From Lacisediminihabitans changchengi (GTDB lineage: Bacteria; Actinomycetota; Actinomycetes; Actinomycetales; Microbacteriaceae), in NCBI RefSeq assembly GCF_016634425.1, contig NZ_JAEPES010000002.1, positions 434,001 through 498,000 of the forward strand: a stretch of DNA of 64,000 bases, given 5' to 3'. Below the pieces are notes generated by a model. That model saw nothing but the letters and a program-made list of their open reading frames with translations, ran no database searches and was not told the DNA's origin. The position numbers and the translations under genes were made by a program. Below are positions 56,008 through 64,000 of the stretch, piece by piece. Within the stretch, counting starts at the first letter, position 1. Each line of letters opens with the position of its first letter.

Positions 56008-56109
56008 CGTCGTCTCCGGGGAAGAGTGCACTGCCGCGGCCTGGTAACTTAGACGGATGCGCGGGGCAGCGCGCAGAGACGAAACGAACTGAATATCGAA
56101 AGGCACCCG

Positions 56110-57123
56110 ATGGAAATCGATCTGAGTGTGCTGCGCCTTCTTGAGCGTGAGCGCGAAATCCCCTTCGAAGAACTCGTGGTGATCATCGAGCAGGCCATCT
56201 TCACGGCCTACCTGAAGCACATCTCGACTTCGGAGCTCCCCGTCCCCGCCGAGGGACATGACGGTGTGGCCCCGGCCCGCGTCGAGCTGGACCGCAAGAC
56301 CGGCGCCGTGCACATCTTCGTGCCGGAGCGCGACGACGATGGCAACATCATCGGCGAGGCCGAAGACATCCCCGAAGACTTTGGCCGCATCGGCGCCTTT
56401 GCCGCCAAGCAGGTCATCAACCAGCGTCTGCGCGACATCGGCGACGACAAGGTGCTCGGCGAGTTCAAGGGCCGTGAGGGCGACATCATCGCCGGCGTCA
56501 TCCAGCAGGGTCCGAACCCGCGGATGATCCACGTCGACCTCGGCACCATCGAGGCGATCCTGCCGCCAGAGGAGCAGGTTCCGGGCGAGGACTACTCGCA
56601 CGGCTCCCGCATCCGCGTCTACGTGACCAGCGTGAGTAAGGGCACCAAGGGTCCCCAGATCACGGTGTCGCGCACGCATCCGTCGCTCGTTCGCAAACTC
56701 TTCGCCCTGGAGGTGCCGGAGATCGCCAGCGGCGCGGTCGAGATCGTGTCGCTTGCGCGCGAGGCCGGCCACCGCACCAAGATCGCGGTCAAAGCGAACG
56801 AGCCCGGCGTGAACGCCAAGGGCGCATGCATCGGCGAACTCGGCCAGCGCGTTCGGGCCGTCACCGCCGAGCTCAACAACGAGAAGATCGACATCGTCGA
56901 CTACAGCCCCGACCTCGCGACCTTCGTGGCCAACGCGCTGTCGCCGGCCAAGGTCAGCTCGTCGTACGTGATCGACGCTGCCACCAAGGCGGTGCGCGCG
57001 CTCGTTCCCGACTACCAGCTGTCGCTGGCGATCGGCAAGGAGGGCCAGAACGCCCGCCTCGCCGCCAAGCTCACCGGCGCTCGCATCGACATCCAGCCCG
57101 ACTCGATCCTCGAGCAGGACTAG
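56110..57123 (+). CDS. nusA: Transcription termination/antitermination factor NusA
   Basis: NusA binds RNA polymerase and nascent RNA and adjusts pausing and termination. The 337-residue protein has the N-terminal polymerase-binding domain, an S1 domain (about residues 110-180), and two KH domains ([20 protein letters not shown], and [20 protein letters not shown]). It lacks the C-terminal acidic repeats of Escherichia coli NusA, as is normal in actinobacteria. GAAAGG lies upstream of the ATG. rimP, often found just before nusA, is absent from the 181-bp gap. Confidence 0.96.
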   Translation: MEIDLSVLRLLEREREIPFEELVVIIEQAIFTAYLKHISTSELPVPAEGHDGVAPARVELDRKTGAVHIFVPERDDDGNIIGEAEDIPEDFGRIGAFAAKQVINQRLRDIGDDKVLGEFKGREGDIIAGVIQQGPNPRMIHVDLGTIEAILPPEEQVPGEDYSHGSRIRVYVTSVSKGTKGPQITVSRTHPSLVRKLFALEVPEIASGAVEIVSLAREAGHRTKIAVKANEPGVNAKGACIGELGQRVRAVTAELNNEKIDIVDYSPDLATFVANALSPAKVSSSYVIDAATKAVRALVPDYQLSLAIGKEGQNARLAAKLTGARIDIQPDSILEQD

Positions 57124-57187
57124 TTTTTCACTCCGCTTCGACGGTCGTCGGGTCACCCCGACGGCCCCGAGGTGGAGAGGGGATACA

Positions 57188-57448
57188 ATGGAACCCGTAC
57201 GAACCTGTCTCGGCTGCCGCACGCGCGACACCACATCCGCTCTTCTGCGGGTGGTTGCGCGAAACGGCGAGGTGATCGCGGACCAGTCCGCAGTCCTTCC
57301 CGGCCGAGGCGCGTGGGTGCACCCCACCATCGAATGCGTCACCATCGCGACGACTCGCAAGGCTTTCGGCCGTGCGTTTCGAACCGAGGGATCGATGGAT
57401 GTCGACAGCCTCCTGCAGGCGATCGACACCAGCATCACCAGCACCTAA
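57188..57448 (+). CDS. ylxR: YlxR/RnpM-family RNA-binding protein (DUF448)
   Basis: An 86-residue basic protein of the YlxR family, in its usual place between nusA and infB. The motif RTCLGCRTRDTTSALLRVVA is followed by GRGAWVHPTIECVTIATTRK and FGRAFR. The ATG at 57188 has GGAGAGGGGA upstream. In Bacillus the homologue binds RNase P RNA; a similar RNA-binding role is likely here. Confidence 0.92.
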   Translation: MEPVRTCLGCRTRDTTSALLRVVARNGEVIADQSAVLPGRGAWVHPTIECVTIATTRKAFGRAFRTEGSMDVDSLLQAIDTSITST

Positions 57449-57646
57449 AGCAACGCAACGCACACCCACCACCAGTCGGAGCACTCCGCGGTGTTTACTT
57501 CGGGGCCAGCATCCAGCACGGATGCAGTGCTCCTCGATGAACAGGCTGACAGTGAACTAATGAGCAACGACTAATGAGCGGCTCGAAATGAGTCCCATCA
57601 CCATCTGAGGCTGTCTCCGTCGGAGTCAGCCCGACTAAGGAGAACA
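57449..57646 (+). other. ylxR-infB gap with a branched hairpin
   Basis: The 198-bp gap contains GGAGCACT (57478-57485) and AGTGCTCC (57526-57533), which can pair around an inner GCATCC-AGCAC-GGATGC stem (57509-57525). A clear AAGGAG stands before the infB GTG. I see no protein-coding gene here. The structure could shape infB expression. Confidence 0.4.
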
Positions 57647-60367
57647 GTGGCTAAACCACGCGTGCACGAGATCGCAGCAGAGCTCGGCATTGACAGTAAG
57701 AAAGCCCTTGAGAAGCTCAAGGAAATGGGCGAGTTCGTCAAAGGACCGTCCTCCAGTATCGAACCGCCGGTAGCCCGCAAGCTCCGCGCCGCGCTCGAGG
57801 CAGACGGCATCAAGGCGCCGGAAAAGGTCGCCGAGGCGCCGAAGGCAGCAGCAGCCCCGGCCGCGCCTGCTCCCGCTGCGCCTGCTCCCGCTGCCCCTGC
57901 TCCCGCCGCCCCGGCGCCCACCCCCGCACCGGTCGCTGAGGCACCCGCTGCGCCGGCTCCCGCTGCCGCCGCCGCCCCGGCTACGCCGACGACGCCCGCC
58001 GCCCCGGCTCCTGCCGCGGCATCCGGTGACACCCCGTCGGCCATCCCGCGTCCGGGAGCCCGCCCGGGCAACAACCCGTTCGCGAGCACCCAGGGAATGC
58101 AGCGCCCCGGTGCTCCGCGCCCCGGCAATAACCCATACGCGAGCACCCAGGGCATGAACACCCGCCCGGCTGCGTCGCCCACGGGCATCCCGCGTCCGTC
58201 TGCTCCTCGCCCCGGCGCCCCGCGCCCTGGTGGTCCCGGCCAGGGCCAGCGCCCCGGTGGCTTCGGCCAGCGTCCGGCCGGTGCCGGTGGTGGCTTCCGC
58301 CCCGGTGGCCCGCGTCCCGCGGGTGCCGGTGGTGGCTTCCGCCCCGGTGGTGCGCCTGCCGGTGCACCCGGCTCGAACTTCGGCCCGAACCGCCCCGCAG
58401 GCGGCGGCGGTCGTGGCCGTGGTCCCGGCGGTGGTACCGCTGGTGCCTTCGGTCGCGGTGGCGGAAAGAGCAAGGCCCGCAAGTCGAAGCGCACGAAGAG
58501 AGCAGAATTCGAACTGCGCGAGGCTCCGTCGCTCGGTGGCGTCAGCGTTCCCCGTGGTGACGGCTCGACCGTCGTGCGGATGCGTCGTGGCGCGTCGATC
58601 ACGGACTTCGCCGACAAGATCGATACGAGCCCCGGCAACCTGGTGACCGTGCTGTTCCACCTGGGACAGATGGCCACCGCTACCGAGTCGCTCGACGAGG
58701 CGACCTTCGAGATCCTGGGAGCCGAGCTCGGCTTCAAGATCGAGATGGTGTCGCCGGAGGATGAGGACCGCGAGCTGCTCGCCGGATTCGACCTCGACCT
58801 CGACCAGGAGCTCGAAGACGAGACCGACGAAGACCTCGTCGCCCGTCCGCCCGTGGTCACCGTCATGGGTCACGTCGACCACGGTAAGACGCGCCTTCTC
58901 GACGCGATCCGTAACGCCAACGTCGTCGCCGGCGAGGCCGGTGGCATCACCCAGCACATCGGTGCATACCAGGTGCTCACCGAGCACGAGGGCATCGAGC
59001 GCGCCATCACCTTCATCGACACCCCGGGTCACGAGGCGTTCACCGCCATGCGTGCTCGTGGTGCGCAGGTCACCGACATTGCGATCCTCGTGGTCGCGGC
59101 GGATGACGGCATCATGCCGCAGACCGTCGAGGCCTTGAACCACGCCCAGGCGGCCAACGTGCCGATCGTGGTCGCGGTCAACAAGATCGACAAGGAGGGG
59201 GCTAACCCCGCCAAGGTGCGCCAGCAACTCACCGAGTTCGGTCTGGTCGCGGAAGAGTACGGCGGAGACACGATGTTCATCGACGTCTCGGCGCTCAACA
59301 AGATCGGTATCCCCGAGCTTCTGGATGCCGTGCTGCTGACCGCAGACGCCGGCCTGGACATGCGCGCCAACCCGAACAAGGATGCCCGCGGCGTCGCCAT
59401 CGAGGCCAAGCTCGACAAGGGACGTGGTGCGGTCGCGACCGTGCTCATCCAGTCGGGAACCCTCGAGGTCGGCAACGCGATCGTCGCCGGTACCGCTTAC
59501 GGCCGCGTTCGTGCGATGTTCGACGAGAACGGCACCGCCGTCACCCAGGCGACGCCCGCCCGTCCGGTCTCCGTGCTCGGACTCACCTCGGTGCCTCGCG
59601 CCGGTGACACCTTCCTGGTCACCGACGACGATCGCACTGCCCGCCAGATCGCCGAGAAGCGCGAGGCAGTGGAGCGCAACGCCCTGCTGGCCCGTAGCCG
59701 CAAGCGCATCAGCCTCGAGGACTTCACCAAGGCCCTCGAAGACGGCAAGGTCGAGTCGCTCAACCTCATCATCAAGGGTGACGTCTCCGGTGCCGTCGAG
59801 GCGCTCGAGGAGTCGCTGCTCAAGATCGAGGTCGACGAGAGCGTGCAGCTGCGCATCATCCACCGCGGTGTCGGTGCTGTCACGGAGAGCGACGTCAACC
59901 TCGCCACCGTCGACAACGCGATCATCATCGGGTTCAACGTGCGCCCCGACCCGAAGGCCCGCGAGCGTGCGGCCCGCGAGGGTGTCGACGTGCGTTTCTA
60001 CTCGGTTATCTACTCGGCGCTCGAGGACGTGGAGAACGCCCTCAAGGGAATGCTCAAGCCCGAGTTCGAAGAGGTGCAGTCCGGTGTGGCCGAGATCCGC
60101 GAGATCTTCCGTTCTTCCAAGTTCGGAAACATCGCCGGTGTCATCGTGCGCAGCGGAACGATCACGAGGAACGCGAAGGCACGCGTCATCCGCGATGGCG
60201 TCGTCGTCGGCGACAGCCTCGCGATCGAGTCGCTCCGTCGTTTCAAGGACGATGTCACCGAGGTTCGTACGGACTTCGAGGCCGGTATCGGTCTCGGCAA
60301 GTTCAACGACATCCAGATCGGCGACGAGATCGAGACGATCGAGCTCAAGGAAAAGCCGCGCGTCTAG
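57647..60367 (+). CDS. infB: Translation initiation factor IF-2
   Basis: A 906-residue GTPase that brings initiator tRNA to the ribosome. After an IF2_N region ([20 protein letters not shown]) comes a low-complexity segment of about 240 residues rich in Ala, Pro and Gly, including APAAP repeats, then a basic patch. The GTPase core has G1 [16 protein letters not shown]2 [13 protein letters not shown]3 [11 protein letters not shown] and G4 NKIDKEGAN, followed by the C-terminal initiator-tRNA domain. The start is GTG at 57647 with AAGGAG 6 nt upstream. It is followed by a near-perfect terminator hairpin. Confidence 0.97.
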   Translation: MAKPRVHEIAAELGIDSKKALEKLKEMGEFVKGPSSSIEPPVARKLRAALEADGIKAPEKVAEAPKAAAAPAAPAPAAPAPAAPAPAAPAPTPAPVAEAPAAPAPAAAAAPATPTTPAAPAPAAASGDTPSAIPRPGARPGNNPFASTQGMQRPGAPRPGNNPYASTQGMNTRPAASPTGIPRPSAPRPGAPRPGGPGQGQRPGGFGQRPAGAGGGFRPGGPRPAGAGGGFRPGGAPAGAPGSNFGPNRPAGGGGRGRGPGGGTAGAFGRGGGKSKARKSKRTKRAEFELREAPSLGGVSVPRGDGSTVVRMRRGASITDFADKIDTSPGNLVTVLFHLGQMATATESLDEATFEILGAELGFKIEMVSPEDEDRELLAGFDLDLDQELEDETDEDLVARPPVVTVMGHVDHGKTRLLDAIRNANVVAGEAGGITQHIGAYQVLTEHEGIERAITFIDTPGHEAFTAMRARGAQVTDIAILVVAADDGIMPQTVEALNHAQAANVPIVVAVNKIDKEGANPAKVRQQLTEFGLVAEEYGGDTMFIDVSALNKIGIPELLDAVLLTADAGLDMRANPNKDARGVAIEAKLDKGRGAVATVLIQSGTLEVGNAIVAGTAYGRVRAMFDENGTAVTQATPARPVSVLGLTSVPRAGDTFLVTDDDRTARQIAEKREAVERNALLARSRKRISLEDFTKALEDGKVESLNLIIKGDVSGAVEALEESLLKIEVDESVQLRIIHRGVGAVTESDVNLATVDNAIIIGFNVRPDPKARERAAREGVDVRFYSVIYSALEDVENALKGMLKPEFEEVQSGVAEIREIFRSSKFGNIAGVIVRSGTITRNAKARVIRDGVVVGDSLAIESLRRFKDDVTEVRTDFEAGIGLGKFNDIQIGDEIETIELKEKPRV

Positions 60368-60384
60368 TCTGAATCCAGGCGCCC

Positions 60385-60424
60385 GAGGCCTGCCGGAAAG
60401 CATTCCTGCTTTCCGGCAGGCCTC
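60385..60424 (+). terminator. Terminator-like hairpin between infB and rbfA
   Basis: Two exact 18-nt arms (60385-60402 and 60407-60424; core GCCTGCCGGAAAGCA) flank a TTCC loop, with CTTTTT about 8 nt later. It may act as a terminator or attenuator, reducing rbfA expression relative to infB. Confidence 0.75.
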
Positions 60425-60455
60425 GCCGCATCTTTTTGCATGAAGGAGTAACACC

Positions 60456-60899
60456 ATGGCCGACCCCGCTCGCGCCGCCAAGATGGCGGACCGCATCAAG
60501 GTCATCGTCGCCAAAACCCTCGAACGCGGCCTCAAAGACCCGCGCCTCGGTTTCGTGACGATCACGGATGTCCGCGTCACCGGAGATCTTCAGCACGCGT
60601 CGATCTTCTACACGGTCTACGGCACCGACGAGGAGCGAGCGGACTCCGCCGCTGCCCTCAAATCGGCCACCGGGATGCTCCGCAGCGAGGTCGGTAAGAA
60701 CATCACGGCGCGGCTCACCCCGTCGCTCGAGTTCATCGCCGATGCCGTGCCGGAGAACGCCCAGCACATCGAGGCTCTGCTTGCCGAGGCAGCGAGTCGT
60801 GACAGCGAGATCGAGGGACTGAAGAGCACCGCGACCTACGCCGGCGATGCCGACCCGTATGTCAAGCCGCGGATCCTCGATGAGGACGACGAGGACTAG
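60456..60899 (+). CDS. rbfA: 30S ribosome-binding factor RbfA
   Basis: RbfA helps mature the 16S rRNA 5' end in 30S assembly. The 147-residue protein has the KH-like core: ADRIKVIVAKTLERGLKDPR, GFVTITDVRVTGDLQHASIF and LTPSLEFIADAVPENAQHIE. A C-terminal acidic tail follows. GAAGGAG lies 7 nt before the ATG. It completes the nusA-ylxR-infB-rbfA group. A palindromic repeat follows its stop. Confidence 0.95.
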   Translation: MADPARAAKMADRIKVIVAKTLERGLKDPRLGFVTITDVRVTGDLQHASIFYTVYGTDEERADSAAALKSATGMLRSEVGKNITARLTPSLEFIADAVPENAQHIEALLAEAASRDSEIEGLKSTATYAGDADPYVKPRILDEDDED

Positions 60900-60906
60900 C
60901 AGCTCC

Positions 60907-60988
60907 GCTGGTCGAGTAACGCCCGCGCGAGGTTACCTTCGTTGGTCGAGTAGCGCCCGAGCGCCGCGCGAGGACGCGTATCGAGGCC
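60907..60988 (+). repeat. Palindromic intergenic repeat, copy C
   Basis: GGTCGAGTAACGCCCGCGCGA (60910, partial) is followed by a second unit GGTCGAGTAGCGCCCGAGCG (60944). That unit ends in a GCGCGAGGACGC-type hairpin and GTATCGAGGCC. It fills most of the gap between rbfA and the serine-triplet gene. Confidence 0.85.
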
Positions 60989-61009
60989 GTCCCGTAGTGA
61001 GCCTGACGT

Positions 61010-61032
61010 CATGCGCGCATACTGTGCGCATG
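61010..61032. promoter_or_regulatory. Inverted repeat with -10-like hexamer at the serine-triplet gene start
   Basis: CATGCGC (61010-61016) and GCGCATG (61026-61032) are exact inverse copies, and the second contains the start codon. TACTGT (61020-61025) between them is a -10-like hexamer 4 nt before the ATG. The site could be an operator covering the transcript start. Confidence 0.4.
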
Positions 61033-61389
61033 ACCTCCCGTCTCTCTCTCGCGTCGCGTAACTCCCTCCTTTCCATCGGGTCGACCGAGTCGGTTCTCTC
61101 GATCGGGTCGACGGGCTCGTTCCTCTCGATCGGATCTGTCGGGTCATTCGCGTCGATCGGCTCCGCCTTCTCGGCGGCGTCCGTGCTGTCTGCCTGGTCC
61201 TGGCTCTCTCGCGGGTCGGCTTTGTCGTCGCAGGCGCGCAATTCGGTCATGGCCAGCCGGGCGACGGCCGCCGTGCCCTGGCAGCGTGAACACGGGCTGC
61301 AACTGAAGAGCCGCGCCCTCCCTGTCGCGATCGTCGGTGTAACCGTGCTCGCTGGCCTGATCTGGTGGGCGGCGGGTCGGCGGCGGTAG
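61030..61389 (+). CDS. Small serine-triplet repeat protein with C-terminal membrane helix
   Basis: A 119-residue protein with serine at every third position from residue 3 to 66 without exception (22 triplets). Within this a 9-residue unit of the SIGSTGSFL kind recurs in the centre. A charged linker (about 76-96) and one membrane helix (about 97-114, ALPVAIVGVTVLAGLIWWA) ending GRRR follow. The three-residue period would suit a left-handed beta-helix or an extended stacked fold, with serines on one face. I do not recognise a named family. The ATG at 61030 is the only start that keeps the pattern from the N-terminus. It stands alone between rbfA and the glycosylase gene. Confidence 0.75.
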   Translation: MTSRLSLASRNSLLSIGSTESVLSIGSTGSFLSIGSVGSFASIGSAFSAASVLSAWSWLSRGSALSSQARNSVMASRATAAVPWQREHGLQLKSRALPVAIVGVTVLAGLIWWAAGRRR

Positions 61390-61405
61390 TGGCACGCCCT
61401 GCAGC

Positions 61406-61476
61406 CAACAGGATGGGGTGCTCGGCATTGCCGAATCTGTCCTGTTGACGGACGATTCGGCGATTGCATCCTGTTG
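61406..61476. terminator. Nested palindrome after the serine-triplet gene
   Basis: CAACAGGATG (61406-61415) pairs with CATCCTGTTG (61467-61476), and inside it GCCGAATC (61430-61437) pairs with GATTCGGC (61454-61461). It lies between converging genes and probably blocks read-through, though it has no T-tract. Confidence 0.5.
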
Positions 61477-61488
61477 ACGGATCACGTG

Positions 61489-61563
61489 TTATCGGAGCAG
61501 CGCTTGACGGAGCCGCGGCTATCGGAGCAGCGTTTATCGGAGCAGCGACCCTCGGGTCGAGCG
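61489..61563. repeat. 15-bp tandem array abutting the glycosylase stop
   Basis: Units of about TTATCGGAGCAGCGC start at 61489, 61504, 61519 and 61534, with a degenerate unit at 61549 that ends exactly before the stop codon of the minus-strand glycosylase gene. It is non-coding on either strand as far as I can see. Confidence 0.85.
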
Positions 61564-62442
61564 CTATTTCAGCAGTCGCGACAGCACCCGATCGGCGAGA
61601 GGCTTGCCACCGGTCTGACAGGTGGCGCAGTATTCGAGCGTCGAGTCGGCGAACTTCACCTGCCGCACGACGTCGCCGCACACCGGGCAGGCCTCCCCGG
61701 CGCGTCCGTGCACGCGCAGGTTGCTCTTCTTCTCCCGCTTGAGATCTGCGGCGGCGAGCCCGTCGGCCCGGGCGACGGCGTCGGCGAGGGTGACCTGCAT
61801 GGCGTCGTACAGGGCCGCCACCCGCTGGGGCGGCATCGACGCCGGGGCGAAGGGCGACATCCGTGCCACGTGCAGGATCTCGTCGGAGTAGGCGTTACCG
61901 ATGCCGGCGATCACCGACTGATTGCGCAGCACCCCCTTGATCTGCGCGCGACCCTGAGCCGACAGGATGTCCGCAAAAGCCGCCTCGTCGAAGGTCGCCC
62001 CGAGCGGGTCCGGGCCGAGTCGCGCGATCCCGGGCACCTCTCGCGGGTCTCGCACCAGCCAGATCGCCAGGCTCTTCTTCGTCCCAGCCTCGGTGATGTC
62101 GAGACCGGCGCCGTCTGTCAGGGTCTCATCGCCCGCCATCACGAGCCGCGCAGCCATCGGTCCCTTGCCCGTGCCTCTGAGTGGTGCGGGCGGGCCGTCC
62201 CGCCAGCGCACCCAGCCCGCGCGGGCCAGGTGCAGAACCACGTGCGCGTCGCCCACGCTGAGGTCGAGGAACTTGCCGTGCCGGTCGACCGCCGTGATGG
62301 TCTCGCCGGCGAGGGCGGAGACCGGCGGGTCGAAGGTCTTCAGCGCGGCGAACGACACGATATCGAGCCGCGCGACCCGGTGTCCGACCAACCGCGCGCG
62401 GAGGTCGCTGGCCAGGGCGTGGACTTCTGGCAGTTCGGGCAT
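61564..62442 (-). CDS. Fpg/Nei-family DNA glycosylase
   Basis: A 292-residue base-excision repair enzyme. It begins PELPEVHALASDLR after Met, with the catalytic Pro2 and Glu3 of the family. The beta-hairpin lysine lies in DRHGKFLDL, the helix-two-turn-helix in GVLRNQSVIAGIGNAYSDEI, and the zinc finger cysteines in CPVCGDVV and YCATC. ATG at 62442 is required because the N-terminal proline must follow Met; the frame open to 62496 is an artefact. It may act as an Nei/Nei2-like or MutM-like enzyme. With mutY nearby, both ends of the 8-oxoguanine repair route may be local. Confidence 0.93.
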   Translation of the reverse strand: MPELPEVHALASDLRARLVGHRVARLDIVSFAALKTFDPPVSALAGETITAVDRHGKFLDLSVGDAHVVLHLARAGWVRWRDGPPAPLRGTGKGPMAARLVMAGDETLTDGAGLDITEAGTKKSLAIWLVRDPREVPGIARLGPDPLGATFDEAAFADILSAQGRAQIKGVLRNQSVIAGIGNAYSDEILHVARMSPFAPASMPPQRVAALYDAMQVTLADAVARADGLAAADLKREKKSNLRVHGRAGEACPVCGDVVRQVKFADSTLEYCATCQTGGKPLADRVLSRLLK

Positions 62443-62482
62443 GGCATCAGTGTCCGCTCGACGGCACCCATCCGATAGCCCC

Positions 62483-62567
62483 GAGCTGCGGAACACCTAG
62501 AGCTGCGGAACAACTAGAGCTGCGGAACAACTAGCGTGACGGAACAACGGGCGCGGCGGAACGACCG
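62483..62567. repeat. 17-bp tandem array between the glycosylase and GNAT genes
   Basis: GAGCTGCGGAACAACTA units start at 62483, 62500 and 62517, with diverged copies at 62534 and 62551. It lies in the divergent gap upstream of both genes, so copy number could affect their promoters. TACGCT further right (about 62599) is a possible -10 for the GNAT gene. Confidence 0.85.
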
Positions 62568-62631
62568 GTCTGTCTTGGCACGCCCCAACCGCCGCACTAC
62601 GCTGTGGGCACCCGACGGAAGGACCTCGCCG

Positions 62632-63159
62632 ATGTTCATCGGTCTGCGACCTCTCGAGCCTCGCGACGACGCTGCTGTGCTGCGCATCCTCGAGGCGCGA
62701 CCACAGTACCTGACACTCACGGCCGGAGCAGCGACTCCAGCGGCCGACGTTCGCAATCGGTTCTATTCCGTCCCGGACGGGGCGACCGAGGGGCAGAAGC
62801 GTCTCTTCGTGATCGAGTCCGATCATGAGGTGGCCGGCGTTCTCGACGCGGTTCTGGACTACCCCGAGCTCGGCGCGGCATCGATCGGGATGTTCGCGAT
62901 CGACCCCACCTCGTCGCTGCGGGGGCACGGGGTGCCCGTCGCCGCCCTCGTGGTTGAGCGCGCGGTGGCCGAGGGGATCACGACCGTGCACGCCGGATGT
63001 CCGAGCGGCTGGTTACCGGGGGAGCGGCTGCTGTGGACGCTCGGCTTTGCACCCGTGGAGGGCGAGGGGGAGCCGAGCAACCCGGTGCTTCGGCCGCATG
63101 CTGGCGGCACGGGCATCCGTCGCTGGGTGGGCGAACTGACGCATCGGGTCACCGTCTGA
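62632..63159 (+). CDS. GNAT-family N-acetyltransferase
   Basis: A 175-residue protein with the layout of GCN5-related acetyltransferases. It starts GLRPLEPRDDAAVLRILEAR, has a central strand VAGVLDAVLDYPELGAASIG, and a beta-bulge/acetyl-CoA loop region DPTSSLRGHGVPVAALVVER, which is an imperfect match to the usual Q/R-x-x-G-x-G/A. It ends with LLWTLGFAPVEGEGEP. ATG at 62632 has GGAAGGA 8 nt upstream, which fixes the start. The target amine is unknown. It converges on mutY. Confidence 0.8.
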   Translation: MFIGLRPLEPRDDAAVLRILEARPQYLTLTAGAATPAADVRNRFYSVPDGATEGQKRLFVIESDHEVAGVLDAVLDYPELGAASIGMFAIDPTSSLRGHGVPVAALVVERAVAEGITTVHAGCPSGWLPGERLLWTLGFAPVEGEGEPSNPVLRPHAGGTGIRRWVGELTHRVTV

Positions 63160-63172
63160 CCGGGCGATACGG

Positions 63173-64000
63173 CTAACTCGGCAGCTCGTATCCGTCGTCG
63201 GGGGTGCCGACCGCCAGCCCGTCGGCGAGCAGCCCGAGCAGGGCGCGGGCACGCTGCACGTCGTCGGGCCAGACGGCGTCGATCTCGCGCTGGCTCACCG
63301 GCACGTCGGATGCCCGAAGCTCGGCGAGGATGAGGCCGCGCACCTGCCGGTCGGAGCCCTCGAATTTCTTCTGCTTTGCCGCGCGCGGGCCCTCATAGTC
63401 CGGATAGCCCTCCGCCCGCCAGCGGCAGCGATCGCGAATCGGGCAGTCGTCGCAGCGCGGCGCGCGGGCCGTGCAGACGATGGCGCCGAGTTCCATGACG
63501 GCGGCGTTGGTGACCCTGGCCTCCGCGTCGTCGAGCGGGAGGAGATCATCCATCGCCGCGAGGTCCCGCGTGGTCGACGGCGGTCCGGGCTCGGCCTGCC
63601 CATCGACCGCGCGGGCGAGTACCCGCCGCACGTTGATGTCGACCACCGGATGCCGCTGGCCGTGTGCGAAGACCGCGACGGCGCGAGCGGTGTAGTCCCC
63701 GATCCCCGGTAGGGCCAGCAGGTCGCGGAGGTCGGTCGGCACCACGTTTCCGTGCACTTCGGCGATGGCGACGGCGGCCGCGTGCAGGTTGAGCGCGCGT
63801 CGGGGGTAGCCGAGCCGATTCCAGGCCCGCACCGCCTCGCCCGCTGGCACGGCGGCGAGGTCAGCGGGGGTGGGCCAGCGCTCCAGCCATTCGGCCAGGC
63901 GCGGGATGACCCTGGCCACCGGAGTCTGCTGCAGCATCACCTCGCTCACCAGCACCCCCCACGCGCCAAAACCGGGCCGCCGCCAGGGCAGGTCGCGACC
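63173..64000 (-). CDS. mutY: A/G-specific adenine glycosylase MutY (5' end cut by window edge)
   Basis: MutY removes adenine mispaired with 8-oxoguanine. The frame runs unbroken off the right edge, so about 275 residues of the protein are present and the N-terminal start is missing. Visible are RDLPWRRPGFGAWGVLVSEV leading to MLQQTPVARVI with the catalytic Glu, the helix-hairpin-helix LPGIGDYTARAVAVFA, the catalytic Asp in HPVVDINVRRVLAR and the [4Fe-4S] cysteines in CTARAPRCDDCPIRDRC. The C-terminus is short and lacks the full 8-oxoG-recognition domain, as in other actinobacterial MutY proteins. It converges on the GNAT gene. Confidence 0.95.
   Translation of the reverse strand, partial: GRDLPWRRPGFGAWGVLVSEVMLQQTPVARVIPRLAEWLERWPTPADLAAVPAGEAVRAWNRLGYPRRALNLHAAAVAIAEVHGNVVPTDLRDLLALPGIGDYTARAVAVFAHGQRHPVVDINVRRVLARAVDGQAEPGPPSTTRDLAAMDDLLPLDDAEARVTNAAVMELGAIVCTARAPRCDDCPIRDRCRWRAEGYPDYEGPRAAKQKKFEGSDRQVRGLILAELRASDVPVSQREIDAVWPDDVQRARALLGLLADGLAVGTPDDGYELPS

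Noticed and set aside
57635..60580. A 981-codon minus-strand frame
   Set aside because: It is antisense to infB, whose GTPase motifs are complete. The Gly/Arg/Thr-rich end mirrors the Ala/Pro/Gly region of IF-2.
61474..62478. A plus-strand frame with LSEQR repeats, first taken for a repeat protein
   Set aside because: The repeats come from the 15-bp intergenic array, and the remainder is antisense to the Fpg/Nei gene. No start signal is present.

Overview
The window is 64 kb of a high-GC actinobacterial chromosome. It most likely comes from the family Microbacteriaceae. The gene orders prmC/tsaC/wecA/atpI/atpBEFHAGDC, dxr/site-2 protease/ispG/proS and nusA/ylxR/infB/rbfA are actinobacterial, and TANNNT hexamers often sit 6-7 nt before start codons, as in leaderless actinobacterial mRNAs. 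I see no rRNA, tRNA, CRISPR array, IS element or prophage. It reads as a core chromosomal segment cut at both ends (prmC on the left, mutY on the right).

Region 1 (1-13.6 kb): prmC; a minus-strand insert of two paralogous HAD hydrolases and a TPR-like protein; then tsaC-wecA-atpI-atpBEFHAGDC, the complete F1Fo ATP synthase; then a small P-loop kinase and YaaA. Region 2 (13.8-22.6 kb): a membrane protein, alkylation repair (ogt-tag), two oxidoreductases, and an amine/GABA catabolic group (FAD oxidoreductase, class III aminotransferase, Lrp-type regulator, divergent aldehyde dehydrogenase) with a candidate operator.

Region 3 (22.6-40.7 kb) is the most unusual part. It runs FHA protein, PP2C phosphatase, Ser/Thr kinase with an FN3-like ectodomain, a 1954-aa Ig-like/FN3 surface protein, MoxR ATPase, DUF58 protein, a transglutaminase-fold membrane protein lacking its catalytic Cys and His, a zinc-ribbon FHA protein and an EccC/FtsK-like double ATPase. 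The middle resembles the bifidobacterial PFNA cluster (kinase, FN3 protein, AAA-ATPase, DUF58, transglutaminase). The extra phosphatase, FHA proteins and ATPase suggest a phospho-regulated envelope machine of unknown output.

Region 4 (40.9-50.2 kb): a polyamine-type ABC transporter (potDABC), asparaginase II, a second aminotransferase, OsmC, a lipoprotein and a tandem-FKBP lipoprotein. Together with region 2 this gives uptake and breakdown of putrescine/GABA-like amines. Region 5 (50.2-64 kb): isoprenoid synthesis (dxr, ispG), a site-2 protease, proS, nusA-ylxR-infB-rbfA, a small protein with serine at every third residue, an Fpg/Nei glycosylase, a GNAT protein and mutY.

Two genome habits recur. 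Short tandem repeats of 15, 17 or 19 bp occur at gene ends and, as 15-bp units only, inside genes in frame. A palindromic intergenic repeat (core GAGTAGCGCCCGAGCG) occurs at three or four sites. Two genes, atpB and the FAD oxidoreductase, appear to start at CTG.
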